In this document: piece after piece, positions 35,381-44,244 of the stretch
Layout: every line of letters begins with the position of its first letter
How positions within the stretch are numbered: position 1 is the first letter of the stretch
Assembly: GCA_005791535.1 (NCBI GenBank)
Contig: SXWH01000289.1
Span: 1-54,762 of the forward strand
Source: Verrucomicrobiaceae bacterium
GTDB lineage: Bacteria; Verrucomicrobiota; Verrucomicrobiia; Chthoniobacterales; Chthoniobacteraceae
Reading direction: 5' to 3'
Length of the DNA: 54,762 bases
The notes under the pieces: model-generated
What the model saw: only the letters and a program-made list of their open reading frames with translations
Told to the model about the DNA's origin: nothing
Databases searched by the model: none
Made by a program: the position numbers and the translations under genes

Positions 35381-37068
35381 CACCGGAGGAGTTTGATAAC
35401 CTTGTGGCCCGTGCGGCGGAGGGCTCGCTGACACCCGATGAGGCGACGGCGCTGGCGGCCGTTTGCAGGGAGAGCGACGAAGCATTGCGGCTTCTGGCGA
35501 ATCACGTCGATACCGAGCGCCTGCTCCAAGCCGTCGAGCGCGACCCAGACGGGCGCATCGCCGCACAGGAGGTCCTCTTGCGAATCGAGCAGGAGCGCGT
35601 CGCGGCTACGTCCACGACAGAGTTTGCGCCGCGAGTTATGCAGAATGCGCGCCGCTCGCGCTGGTGGCTGCCTGCTTCCGCAGCCGCCGTGCTGGCGATC
35701 GCCGCAGGGCTGATGTTCCACTTTTCAAAGAAGAGCCCGCCTGCGAGCGAGGTCGCGTTTGCAGTGGACGGGCCGACTTCGGAGCGGCAGGCGACGGTGG
35801 CTGTGGCGGTTTTGAAACGTTCGGTCGGCGTCCAGTGGGCGGAGAATTCTCCCTCGCATGCGGTCGGGGCGATGCTCCCGACGGGATGGCTGCGGGTGAA
35901 GTCTGGGACGTTGCAAATCGAGTTTCTCGGCGGTGCGCGGCTCATTGTCGAGGGTCCGGCCGAGATCCGCATGGACGCCGAGGATGCAGCATTCCTCCAA
36001 AGCGGCACGGCCAGCGCCTACGTGCCGGAGCCGGCCCGCGGCTTTCAGCTTCGCGGCCCGGGAGTGGATGTCGTGGACCTCGGCACATCGTTTGGATTCA
36101 CCGTCGGCAGCGGACGGAAGCCGGAAGTACACGTCTTCGACGGCGAGGTCACAGTCGCAGGTAGCAGTGGTTCGCCGCGAAAGCTGGAGGCGGAGAAAGC
36201 CGTGCGCGTGGAAGGTGCGGACTTGCACGACATTCCCGTTCGCCCGGCGGATTTCCCGGATGGTGCAAAGCTCGCCCAACATGCCGACACCGCAGGGCGT
36301 TCGCGATTTCTGAAATGGAAGACTGACATCGCGGCACTGGCTGCGGACCCGGCGGCGCTTCTCTGCTACACATTTGAAGGCGAGCAGGAATGGGAGCGCG
36401 TCCTCACCAACCGAGCCTCGCAGCCGGCCGCCGAATCTCGCGGTGCCATCGTCGGCGCCGGGTGGACCGGAGGCCGCTGGCCGGGAAAGCGCGCGTTGGA
36501 ATTTCGCAGCCTCGGCGACCGTCTCCGCTTCAGCGTGCCGGGCAGTCACGAAGCGCTTACCCTCATGGCGTGGGTCCGCGTGGACAGTCTGCCGAATGAC
36601 TACAACTCCCTCCTGCTCCCCACCCGCTACGGTCCCGGCGCTCTCCACTGGACACTCGAGCGCGGCGGCGAACTCCGCCTCACCATGCGAAACACATCGC
36701 ATCCCGGCAACGGCGCGCACCATTGGGACGGCCCCGTGAGCGGTCCGGCTGTATCGAACATGGACTTCGGGCGCTGGCTTTTTCTGACCACCACCTACGA
36801 TGCTGCGAACGGCGCGGTGACTCACTACCGGGATGGAATCGAAGTCGGACGCGCTAGTTTCAAAAAGCATCTGCCCGCCGTTCTGGGCAGTATGGAATTT
36901 GGCAACTGGGGTGCCGACGGGACCAAACCTGACAACGCCTGGGTGAAGACGCAGTTCCCAAACCAGATCACGCGGAATTTCGTCGGGCGCATTGATGAAC
37001 TCGTCATTTTGTCTCGCGTGATGTCTGCGGAGGAAATTGCCCGCCACTGCGCTGATGGTGCGCCATAA
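35377..37068 (+). CDS. FecR-domain membrane protein with C-terminal LamG (ConA-like) domain
   Basis: A 563-residue single-pass membrane protein. The N-terminal cytoplasmic part (1-90, EEFDNLVARAAEGSLTPDEATALAAVCRESDE) is like the anti-sigma portion of FecR-type proteins, one membrane helix lies at about 96-116, a FecR domain at about 175-265 (LIVEGPAEIRM...GVDVVDLGTSFGFTV...VHVFDGEVTV), and a LamG/ConA-like jelly roll at about 365-558 (ALEFRSLGDRLRF, LTLMAWVRVDSL, YRDGIEVG, GRIDELVILSRVM). The outer LamG domain probably senses or binds a polysaccharide, and the inner part should control the overlapping sigma factor. No TonB receptor is present, unlike Bacteroidetes FecR systems. Confidence 0.92.
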   Translation: MTPEEFDNLVARAAEGSLTPDEATALAAVCRESDEALRLLANHVDTERLLQAVERDPDGRIAAQEVLLRIEQERVAATSTTEFAPRVMQNARRSRWWLPASAAAVLAIAAGLMFHFSKKSPPASEVAFAVDGPTSERQATVAVAVLKRSVGVQWAENSPSHAVGAMLPTGWLRVKSGTLQIEFLGGARLIVEGPAEIRMDAEDAAFLQSGTASAYVPEPARGFQLRGPGVDVVDLGTSFGFTVGSGRKPEVHVFDGEVTVAGSSGSPRKLEAEKAVRVEGADLHDIPVRPADFPDGAKLAQHADTAGRSRFLKWKTDIAALAADPAALLCYTFEGEQEWERVLTNRASQPAAESRGAIVGAGWTGGRWPGKRALEFRSLGDRLRFSVPGSHEALTLMAWVRVDSLPNDYNSLLLPTRYGPGALHWTLERGGELRLTMRNTSHPGNGAHHWDGPVSGPAVSNMDFGRWLFLTTTYDAANGAVTHYRDGIEVGRASFKKHLPAVLGSMEFGNWGADGTKPDNAWVKTQFPNQITRNFVGRIDELVILSRVMSAEEIARHCADGAP

Positions 37069-37115
37069 GCGTTTGGTGTGCTAAATCGAGCCCTTCGAAA
37101 CAACCCAACTTGCAC

Positions 37116-39461
37116 ATGAAATCTCTCGTAGTCCTTACTCTCGCACTCGCGGCTGCCGCGCATTCGCAGAATGTCTTCCTCGAAGCGGAGATGTTCGAAA
37201 ACCTCGGAGGCTGGGATCTGGACCAGCAGAGCATGGAGCAAATGGGTTCGCCCTATCTGCTCGCACATGGGCTGGGCGTTCCGGTGAAGGATGCCACGAC
37301 AACGGTGAAGTTTTCCTCGCCCGGCAAGTATCGCGTCTGGGTGCGGACTCGCGATTGGGTCGCCCCGTGGAAAGCGCCGAGTGCGCCGGGGAAATTCCAG
37401 GTGCTCGTGAATGGCAAGGCGCTCGCACCCACGTTTGGCACGAAGGGCGCGGAGTGGGCATGGCACGATGGCGGGACTGTGGAGGTCGGCGCGGAGGCAG
37501 AAGTCGCGCTGCACGATCTGACGGGCTTCGCGGGTCGCTGTGATGCGGTGCTTTTTTCAAAAGACGCGACGTTTTCTCCGCCGAACGAACTCGCGGCGCT
37601 GACGAAGTTCCGCAACGAGGCGCTCGGCATTCCCGCCGCGCCGGACGACGGCGGGACGTATGACCTCGTCGTAGTCGGCGGCGGCATCGCGGGGACGAGC
37701 GCGGCGGTTTCCGCAGCGAGAAACGGGCTCAGCGTTGCGCTCATTCAGGACCGCCCGGTGCTCGGCGGCAACGGCTCCAGCGAAGTGCGCGTCTGGCCGG
37801 AAGGGCATACGCGGCAGAAGCCGTTCACGCACATCGGCGACATCGTGGAGGAAATCTGCCCGCCGAAATCCGGCGCCACCGGCAACGCGAAAGGCGGCGC
37901 CATTTATCAGGACGAACGCAAAACGCGCGTCGTCGCCGGAGAGCCGCGCATCAAGCTCTTCCTCGAACACCGCGTGAACGCCGTGGCAACGCAGGACAAG
38001 CGAATCGTGAGTGTCACCGCTCAAAACATCCGCAATGCGCACCGTGTGAAATTCAGCGGGAAGTTTTTCGCCGACTGCACCGGCGACGCGACAGTCGGCT
38101 TCCTCGCCGGAGCGGACTTCGACACGTCGAAAGAAGGAAACATGGGCGCGAGCAATCTGTGGAACGTGCTCGACCAATCGAAGCGCGAGGAAGTGCTGAA
38201 GTGCGAGTGCAAGGACAAGGACGCGCTCTCCATGTCCGCCGAAGCTGGCAATGTCGCGGCCCCTTTTCCGCGTGTGCCTTGGGCGCTGGATCTCACAGAT
38301 AAATCGTTCCCCGGTCGCGGCGGAAAGAAGGGCCAGTGGGCGAACACACCCATCAGCAACCTCGGCGGATGGTTCTGGGAGAGCGGCTTTGACAAGGACT
38401 CCATCAAGGACATCGAACTCATCCGTGACCTGAATATGCGCGCGATGTACGGCGCGTGGGATGCGCTGAAAAATGTGGACGGCCTTTACCCGAACCATCG
38501 CCTTGGATGGAGCGCATTCATCGCGGGTAAACGGGAATCCCGCCGCCTGCTCGGCGACGTCGTGCTCACCGCCGACGACTTCCGCAAAGGCACACCGTGG
38601 CCCGACCCGGCATTTCCGAACACCTGGCACATCGATATCCACATCCCGCACCCCGAGTTCGACGATGGACTCAAAGGTCAGGAGTTCATCTCGCTCGCGA
38701 CCACCGGCAAAAACTACGAATACAAAGGCCCGTATTGGGCGCCCTACCGCACCCTCTACAGCCGCAACATCGGCAATCTCTTCATGGCCGGCCGCAACAT
38801 CAGCGTGGACCGCGAAGCCATCGGCCCCGTGCGCGTCATGCGCACCACCGGCATGATGGGTGAAATCGTCGGCAAAGCCGCATGGATTTGCGTCTCGCAG
38901 AACACGACGCCGCGCGGTGTCTATGAAAAGCATCTGCCGCTTTTGAAGGAACTCATGGAGCAACCCGGCAGCGCCCGACGCGATTCGCTGAATGGAAAAC
39001 TCGACCGCCCCGTCGCGAAAGCGACCGCCGAAGTCACTGGCCTCGATCCCGCGAAGCTCGACGGCATCGTGATCGACGACGCCAACGCCGAACTCCGCGG
39101 CGATTGGGACGATAAAGGCTCGCTGCCCGGTTACGTCGGCACCGGCTACCACTATTCCAACGACGCGAAAGCCACCGCACGCTTTCCCTTTATCGTAAAG
39201 ACCGACGGCATCCACGAAGTCCGCGTCTCGTGGGCCGCCCACGCCAACCGCGCCAAAAATACGAGCGTCGTCATCGAAACCGCCGAGGACGAAAAGCACA
39301 TATCGTTCAGCCAGGCGTTTCCGCCCTCCGGCGCGAACGGTTTCCAAGCACTCGGGCGGTTCCGCTTTTCCGCGGCCAAGCCAGCCGCGCTCACTTATCG
39401 CGTTGCTCAATCCGGCGGCACCGTCCACGTGGACGCGGTGCAGGTCGTGGAGGTGAAGTAA
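37116..39461 (+). CDS. Secreted FAD-dependent oxidoreductase with golvesin-like C-terminal domain
   Basis: About 781 residues. The ATG at 37116 (a TTG two codons earlier is less likely) starts a signal peptide ending AAAHSQ. Residues about 20-150 form an N-terminal beta-rich domain (SPGKYRVWVRTRDWV...), an FAD_oxidored-type Rossmann domain follows with VVVGGGIAGTSAA near residue 185 and NLFMAGRNISVDREAIGPVRVMRTTGMMGE at its end, and the last 140 residues resemble golvesin-like beta domains (VIDDANAELRGDW...PGYVGTGYHYS...HEVRVSWAAHANRA). This architecture is frequent in Verrucomicrobia and Planctomycetes. It probably acts on extracellular carbohydrate, but the substrate is unknown. It follows the sigma/FecR pair by 47 bases. 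Confidence 0.9.
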   Translation: MKSLVVLTLALAAAAHSQNVFLEAEMFENLGGWDLDQQSMEQMGSPYLLAHGLGVPVKDATTTVKFSSPGKYRVWVRTRDWVAPWKAPSAPGKFQVLVNGKALAPTFGTKGAEWAWHDGGTVEVGAEAEVALHDLTGFAGRCDAVLFSKDATFSPPNELAALTKFRNEALGIPAAPDDGGTYDLVVVGGGIAGTSAAVSAARNGLSVALIQDRPVLGGNGSSEVRVWPEGHTRQKPFTHIGDIVEEICPPKSGATGNAKGGAIYQDERKTRVVAGEPRIKLFLEHRVNAVATQDKRIVSVTAQNIRNAHRVKFSGKFFADCTGDATVGFLAGADFDTSKEGNMGASNLWNVLDQSKREEVLKCECKDKDALSMSAEAGNVAAPFPRVPWALDLTDKSFPGRGGKKGQWANTPISNLGGWFWESGFDKDSIKDIELIRDLNMRAMYGAWDALKNVDGLYPNHRLGWSAFIAGKRESRRLLGDVVLTADDFRKGTPWPDPAFPNTWHIDIHIPHPEFDDGLKGQEFISLATTGKNYEYKGPYWAPYRTLYSRNIGNLFMAGRNISVDREAIGPVRVMRTTGMMGEIVGKAAWICVSQNTTPRGVYEKHLPLLKELMEQPGSARRDSLNGKLDRPVAKATAEVTGLDPAKLDGIVIDDANAELRGDWDDKGSLPGYVGTGYHYSNDAKATARFPFIVKTDGIHEVRVSWAAHANRAKNTSVVIETAEDEKHISFSQAFPPSGANGFQALGRFRFSAAKPAALTYRVAQSGGTVHVDAVQVVEVK

Positions 39462-39470
39462 GTATTGAAG

Positions 39471-40829
39471 ATGACGAATCTTTGCCGCGCGGGCATCCCG
39501 CTTCTTGCGCTTACATCAGCGTTTGCGGATCCGTTGCCGCTATTGCCGCCGGATCGTGCCGCGGGATACAAACTGGCTTGGAGTGATGAGTTCGACGGCG
39601 CGGCGCTGAACAAGGCGGAGTGGAATATCCGCACCGGTGTTCGCTTTGCCTCTGCGAATATGCCGGGGAATGTGAGCGTGGCGGACGGGCTGCTCCGGCT
39701 CGCTGTGAGGAAGGAAAATGCCGGCGGCGCGGAATACACTTCCGGCGGCGTGATTTCCAAACGCGAGTTCAAATACGGCTATTACGAATCGCGTTATCGC
39801 GTCCCGCGCGGCACGGGGTGGCACACGTCGTTTTGGATGATGAAAAACTCGCCGGGCAGCGAGGGGAGCCGGCAGGAGATTGATGTTTGCGAGCAGGATT
39901 CGAAGGAGCTCACGAGCTACGGGATGAACCTCCATACGCATGCACCATCGCACGTCGGGCAGGCGGGCAGACGCGTGAAGACGCCGAATCTCGCGGACGA
40001 TTTTCACGTCTGGGGGTGCGAGTTTTCACCGCGCGAGATTCGCAATTACTTCGACGGAAAGCTCGTGGGCATGACTCACGTGACGCACTTCCAGCACGAT
40101 GTAATGAGCATCTGGCTCACGACTGTGGGCTGGGCGAAATTGCCGTGGAATCCGAAGGAGAAGATCGATGATTCCGCGCTGCCTGCGTTCGCCGATTTCG
40201 ACTACGTGCGCTTTTTTGAAAAGCCCGCGCTCGCCGATGAAAAAGCGCCGGTTCCGCGGACGGTGGTGGTCTTTGGCGATTCGCTCACTGAAGCCGGGGC
40301 ACTGAAAGACAAGGCGTGGCTCCGCGTGGTGGAGACGGAGTCGAAGGGTGCGCTGAGAATGGTGAACGAAGGCAAAGGCGGACGGCCGAGCGCGTCGGTG
40401 CCGGAGTTTGAGACGATGATGACGCGGCATCCGCGAATGGACGCGCTCGTGATCGCGCTCGGAACGAACGATTCGCGCGACATCACGGACCAGTGCGTGC
40501 CGAAGGCGGTCGGCAATGTGCGAAAGATGGTGGAGCGCGCACGGGCGACTTATGGACGCCCGCTGCCCGTCCTTCTCGTCGGCCCGCCAAACGTGAACAA
40601 ATCCGCGCTCGTCGCCACGAAACCCATCGCCAACGAACGCGAAGCAAAGCTGCGCGAACTCGGCGAAGGCTTTTCCAAACTGGCTGCGGAAATCGGCTGC
40701 GAATACGTCTCGCTTTTCGGCGCAGTGCCCGAGGCGAGCATGGTGAAAGACGGCGTCCACCCCGATGCTGCGGGACACGCCGCGATGGCGCGGGTGATTT
40801 CTCCAAAACTGTTCGGCGGGCGAAAGTAG
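39471..40829 (+). CDS. Secreted GH16 glycoside hydrolase fused to an SGNH/GDSL hydrolase
   Basis: A 452-residue two-domain enzyme starting nine bases after the FAD oxidoreductase. The signal peptide (TNLCRAGIPLLALTSAFA) is followed by a GH16 jelly roll (about 30-255) with the catalytic EIDVCE motif (Glu136, Asp138, Glu141; ExDxxE form), the family of beta-glucanases, agarases, carrageenases and similar enzymes. The C-terminal half (about 263-450) is an SGNH esterase: block I VVFGDSLTEAG, block II Gly in GKGGRPSAS, block III GTND, block V DGVHPDAAGH with the Asp/His. The fusion suggests coordinated chain cleavage and removal of acyl groups from a decorated polysaccharide. An earlier TTG start (39465) is possible. 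Confidence 0.92.
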   Translation: MTNLCRAGIPLLALTSAFADPLPLLPPDRAAGYKLAWSDEFDGAALNKAEWNIRTGVRFASANMPGNVSVADGLLRLAVRKENAGGAEYTSGGVISKREFKYGYYESRYRVPRGTGWHTSFWMMKNSPGSEGSRQEIDVCEQDSKELTSYGMNLHTHAPSHVGQAGRRVKTPNLADDFHVWGCEFSPREIRNYFDGKLVGMTHVTHFQHDVMSIWLTTVGWAKLPWNPKEKIDDSALPAFADFDYVRFFEKPALADEKAPVPRTVVVFGDSLTEAGALKDKAWLRVVETESKGALRMVNEGKGGRPSASVPEFETMMTRHPRMDALVIALGTNDSRDITDQCVPKAVGNVRKMVERARATYGRPLPVLLVGPPNVNKSALVATKPIANEREAKLRELGEGFSKLAAEIGCEYVSLFGAVPEASMVKDGVHPDAAGHAAMARVISPKLFGGRK

Positions 40830-40896
40830 GAAGCGTCTGCAAAGAACGTATTCAAACCACATGTGCTGAAGCCGGTCTGACGCTGATACGTCGAAA

Positions 40897-41907
40897 ATGA
40901 GCATCAATTTCATTTGTATCTCAAAACATCGGAGGGCTGTTTTTACGGCTGTATTGCTGCTGGTTGCTCAGAGTTTCCTGGCGGCGGGCCTTGCGGCGGA
41001 GCATGTGCATTCGGGGGCGGCTTGGGCAACGGCGGGGAGTTGGTCGCCGGCAGTGGTGCCGGGGGCGGCGGACCATGCGGTCGTTGCGGCGACGGGCGCG
41101 GTGACTTTGCGGAATGATTCGTCGAGCGCGGGGCCAAGGTGCCGTTGATTTCGGCGAAGGGAAATGTGGCGTGGACGATTGCGGCGTTCGGGACGAGTGC
41201 GACGCCGCAGACGCCGGGGATTCAGTTGAAGGCGAGCGGCGCGGTGGATGTCGCGGCAGACGGACGGCAGGCCGTCGCCGAGACTCGACTACTTGGCGAA
41301 TGGTTTCGAAGCGAAAGGCTTCGCTGATGACCTGGCGAGCATGGGCGTGGACTACGTGATTTTCACCGCGTGGCACTCGAACGTCATCCCGCTTTTCAAC
41401 AGCAGCGCCGTGGTGAAAAACTTCGAGTTTCAGCCCAATGCGAGCCGCGACATGATTGGCGAAATGGTCACCGCCGTTAAGGCGAAGGGCATCCGCGTGC
41501 TGCTCTATCCCAACATCGGGCAGGTCTCCGTCCACTTCGACGGCACCGGTGTGATAATGGTCGGCAACGGACTCGGTGAAATTGATTTCTCGCTCGATGA
41601 AAAACCCGTGAAGCGCGTGAACATGAACGCGTCCGGCAACCGCCCCGGCGTCGTAGGCATCGACCTCACCGGCACCGGCATCCAGTTCCTCGCCCCGCAA
41701 GGCCCCGGCGGTGCGACCATCGAAGTCTTCCTCGACGGCGAAAGCGTCCGCAATGTGAACCAATACCACCCCATGCCACTCGGCACCGCACCGCTCTTCA
41801 CTCTCACCGGACTCTCCGTCGGCCGCCACACCCTCTGCCTCGTGAAAAAGCGTGGTGCGTGGATGAGCGTGGAGGCGTTCCGGGTTTTCAATCCGACAGG
41901 AAAGTGA
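40897..41907 (+). pseudogene. Decayed secreted glycosidase-like gene (frame broken)
   Basis: A signal-peptide start (MSINFIC...VLLLVAQSFLAAGLAAE) leads into a beta-repeat-like stretch (GAAWATAGSWSPAVVPGAADHAVV) that stops at 41148. A second frame continues (41139-41327, AFGTSATPQTPGIQLKASG), and from about 41280 the first frame resumes with an alpha-L-fucosidase-like barrel fragment (FADDLASMGVDYVIFTAWHSN...MVTAVKAKGIRVLLYPNIG) and a C-terminal beta domain ending at 41907. The pieces belong to parts of larger proteins and much of the barrel is missing, so frameshifts and internal deletions have inactivated it. It lies just after the polysaccharide-degrading cluster, to which it may once have belonged. 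Confidence 0.7.
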
Positions 41908-42326
41908 AAACAGTGCCGACGGTGGTCGGTGTCGATGCGGCACCGAGCCTGAGTGCAGCCGCATCGGATTTCGCCTTTGCGATTTGAGCGACGAGTTGAT
42001 CGAACCGTAACTCGCCGAACTCACGAATCGGATTGAGTCTGTGGAATCGACGGAACCCGCAACATCCCCGAAGGCGCTCCATCATCGGCTTTGCGAAGAA
42101 CTGTTTTTGGATGAAGGATTGCGAATGAGCGCGCCCTTTTGATCCAGACAGATGTCCCGCTGGCGGAGGGATGCTATTGGGCATTTTGCAACGTGGTCGA
42201 ACTGTCCCGTAGGGTGGATACTCGTGATCGAGCGTCCATTGACCCAGTGGATAACGGGATTGAAAGATTCAATTAACGCAAGTCGGTACGCGCACATTAG
42301 AACAGGAGCGCAATCAAAGAACTCAT
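41908..42326. other. Intergenic region without a recognisable gene
   Basis: About 420 bases between the decayed gene and the lipid operon. Short open frames exist on both strands (for example 41888-42184 minus and 42152-42448 plus), but none has a domain, ribosome binding site or convincing composition. AT content rises toward the end (near 42240-42300), where the operon promoter may lie. Confidence 0.5.
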
Positions 42327-42968
42327 ATGAATACCTCGACTCGCAACATCCCGCTCTGGCTGAAAATCGCCTATACCGGATTCCTCGCCGTGATGATTCC
42401 GGTTTACTGGGCAAACTACGGCCCGACCAATTTCCTTTATTTTTGTGATGTCGCGTTGCTGATTACGTTGGTCGGTGTGTGGAAGGAGGATGCCTTCCTC
42501 GTTTCGATGCCCGCCGTTGGGATCCTGATTCCGCAAGCGCTCTGGTGCGCGGATTTTGTGATTGAGCTGTGCGGCGGCAGGCTCACCGGCATGACCGGCT
42601 ATATGTTTGATGAAAACCGCTCTCTGTTTCTTCGCGGTCTTTCGTTCTTTCACGGCTGGCTGCCGTTTCTGCTGGGGTATCTGGTTTACAAGCTCGGATA
42701 CGACCGGCGGGCCTTTGCGGGCTGGTCCAAGCTGTCTATCGGACTTTGTTTAACTGCTTACTTCATGCTTCCGGCCGCAGGAGCGGAACTTTCGGATCCG
42801 AAACTGCCGAGGAACGTGAACTACGTTTACAATCTTCTCAGCGACGAGAAGCCCCAGTCATGGATGCCGCCCCTGGTTTATCTGGTCGTCTGGATCGTGA
42901 CGCTCATAGCCGCCGTCTATCTCCCGACTCATTTCGCGCTCAAGAAACTCTGCAAACCTGTTGCCTGA
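42327..42968 (+). CDS. Polytopic membrane protein of unknown function, 213 residues
   Basis: First gene of the lipid operon. About six hydrophobic segments (near residues 12-26, 36-52, 57-82, 105-127, 133-150 and 178-200), with no signal peptide. I do not recognise a catalytic motif; conserved-looking polar features are DENRSLFLRGLSFFHGWLPF and the segment SDPKLPRNVNYVYNL. It ends one base before the ATG of the MFS transporter, so it is almost certainly co-translated and presumably helps in the same membrane-lipid process. Frame, composition and operon position support it as a real gene. Confidence 0.85.
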   Translation: MNTSTRNIPLWLKIAYTGFLAVMIPVYWANYGPTNFLYFCDVALLITLVGVWKEDAFLVSMPAVGILIPQALWCADFVIELCGGRLTGMTGYMFDENRSLFLRGLSFFHGWLPFLLGYLVYKLGYDRRAFAGWSKLSIGLCLTAYFMLPAAGAELSDPKLPRNVNYVYNLLSDEKPQSWMPPLVYLVVWIVTLIAAVYLPTHFALKKLCKPVA

Positions 42969-42969
42969 A

Positions 42970-44235
42970 ATGAACCCGGAACCCAAGCAACTCTGGCCGC
43001 GCGGCTTCTGGAACCTGATGTTCACCCAGTTCCAAGGGGCATTTTCGGACAACGCGCTTCGCTGGCTTGTCATTTTTCCCGTCCTTTCCTCGGTGGCCTT
43101 TAGTGAAGCGGAAAAGGAAGGCTTCGCATCCCACGCCTCGCTTCTGTTCGCGGTGCCGTTTTTGTTGTTCTCCACGGTCGGCGGGTGGATGGCCGACCGA
43201 TTCAGCAAGCGCTCGGTGATGATTGGAGTGAAATTGGGGGAAGTGGCGATCATGCTTTTCGCGGCCGTGGCTCTGAAATTGGAAATGCAGTCGCTTCAGC
43301 TCACTGCGATCTGCCTGATGGGCGTGCACAGTACGATTTTCGCTCCCGCAAAATACGGGATCATGCCCGAGGTTTTGCCGACCTCCAAGCTCTCCGCGGG
43401 GAACGGAATCCTCGAACTTCTCACCTTCATTGGCATCATCCTCGGCACTTTCGCTGGCGGCTGGCTGGCCGAGGGCTTTCAACACCGCGAGGTGGTTTCG
43501 GGATTGTTGTTAGCTTTGCTTGCGGCGGTCGGCGTGATCGCCAGCCTTGGCATTGCCCGGGTGCCTGCCGCGGATCCGAAAAAGAAATTCAACATCAACA
43601 TCCCCGCTGAGATTTGGCACAGTCTGCGTGTCATGAAGGCGGATGGGGACCTCTGGCGGGCAAATTTGGGAAACACCGCATTTTTCTTTGTCGCGACGTT
43701 GGTGCAGATCAACCTCGCGCTTCACGCGCAAAAGGTCTTCCACCTGAAGCCGACCGAACAAGCCTGGCTTCAAGCCGCGCTGAGCCTAGGCATCGGATTG
43801 GGCAGCGTGCTCGCAGGGCGGTTGTCGCGTGGTCGCATTGAGTACGGATTGATCCCTCCGGGCGCTGCGATCATGGCGTTGGCTGGTGTGGTGCTCGGCT
43901 GGCCCGGGATATCAAGAACCGGCTTCGAAGTCGGTTTGGGTCTGCTCGGACTCGGTGGTGGCCTTTTCATCGTCCCCATCGTGTCGGTCCTGCAGCACCG
44001 TCCGTCTGCGCAATCGAAAGGCGCGGTGCAGGGTGCTGCAAGTTGGTTGTCGTGGGTGGGCATCGCGGCCGCCGCCATCACCCAGAGTTTGCTGTCGGGT
44101 CCGGCGCGACTGGATTACGGTCAGGTGTTCTGGGTTTGCGGCGCGGTCGCGGGTCTAGCCGGTATTTTTGTCATCTGGTCCAGACCCCACGCCATGCGCG
44201 AAATGGTCTCGCGTTGGCGCAACACTGATTTCTGA
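42970..44235 (+). CDS. MFS transporter, LplT-like (lysophospholipid flippase type)
   Basis: A 421-residue major facilitator with about 12 membrane segments. The N-terminal FTQFQGAFSDNALRWLVIFPVL and the GGWMADRFSKRSVMIG loop (motif A-like), together with HSTIFAPAKYGIMPEVLP, are characteristic of the LplT group, which moves lysophospholipids inward across the inner membrane for re-acylation. The TTG at 42961 is in frame but overlaps the previous gene; the ATG at 42970 is chosen. The acyltransferase gene starts nine bases downstream, reproducing the LplT-Aas pairing of Proteobacteria with separate proteins. Confidence 0.9.
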   Translation: MNPEPKQLWPRGFWNLMFTQFQGAFSDNALRWLVIFPVLSSVAFSEAEKEGFASHASLLFAVPFLLFSTVGGWMADRFSKRSVMIGVKLGEVAIMLFAAVALKLEMQSLQLTAICLMGVHSTIFAPAKYGIMPEVLPTSKLSAGNGILELLTFIGIILGTFAGGWLAEGFQHREVVSGLLLALLAAVGVIASLGIARVPAADPKKKFNINIPAEIWHSLRVMKADGDLWRANLGNTAFFFVATLVQINLALHAQKVFHLKPTEQAWLQAALSLGIGLGSVLAGRLSRGRIEYGLIPPGAAIMALAGVVLGWPGISRTGFEVGLGLLGLGGGLFIVPIVSVLQHRPSAQSKGAVQGAASWLSWVGIAAAAITQSLLSGPARLDYGQVFWVCGAVAGLAGIFVIWSRPHAMREMVSRWRNTDF

Positions 44236-44244
44236 CTCACCGTT

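Noticed and set aside
37557..39428. 623-codon open frame on the minus strand opposite the FAD oxidoreductase
   Set aside because: Mirror of a GC-rich real gene; no domain, Arg/Ala/Val-biased composition, no start context.
41908..42326. Possible transposase or small genes in the gap before the lipid operon
   Set aside because: No DDE or HTH motif, no terminal inverted repeats, and overlapping short frames on both strands without codon bias.
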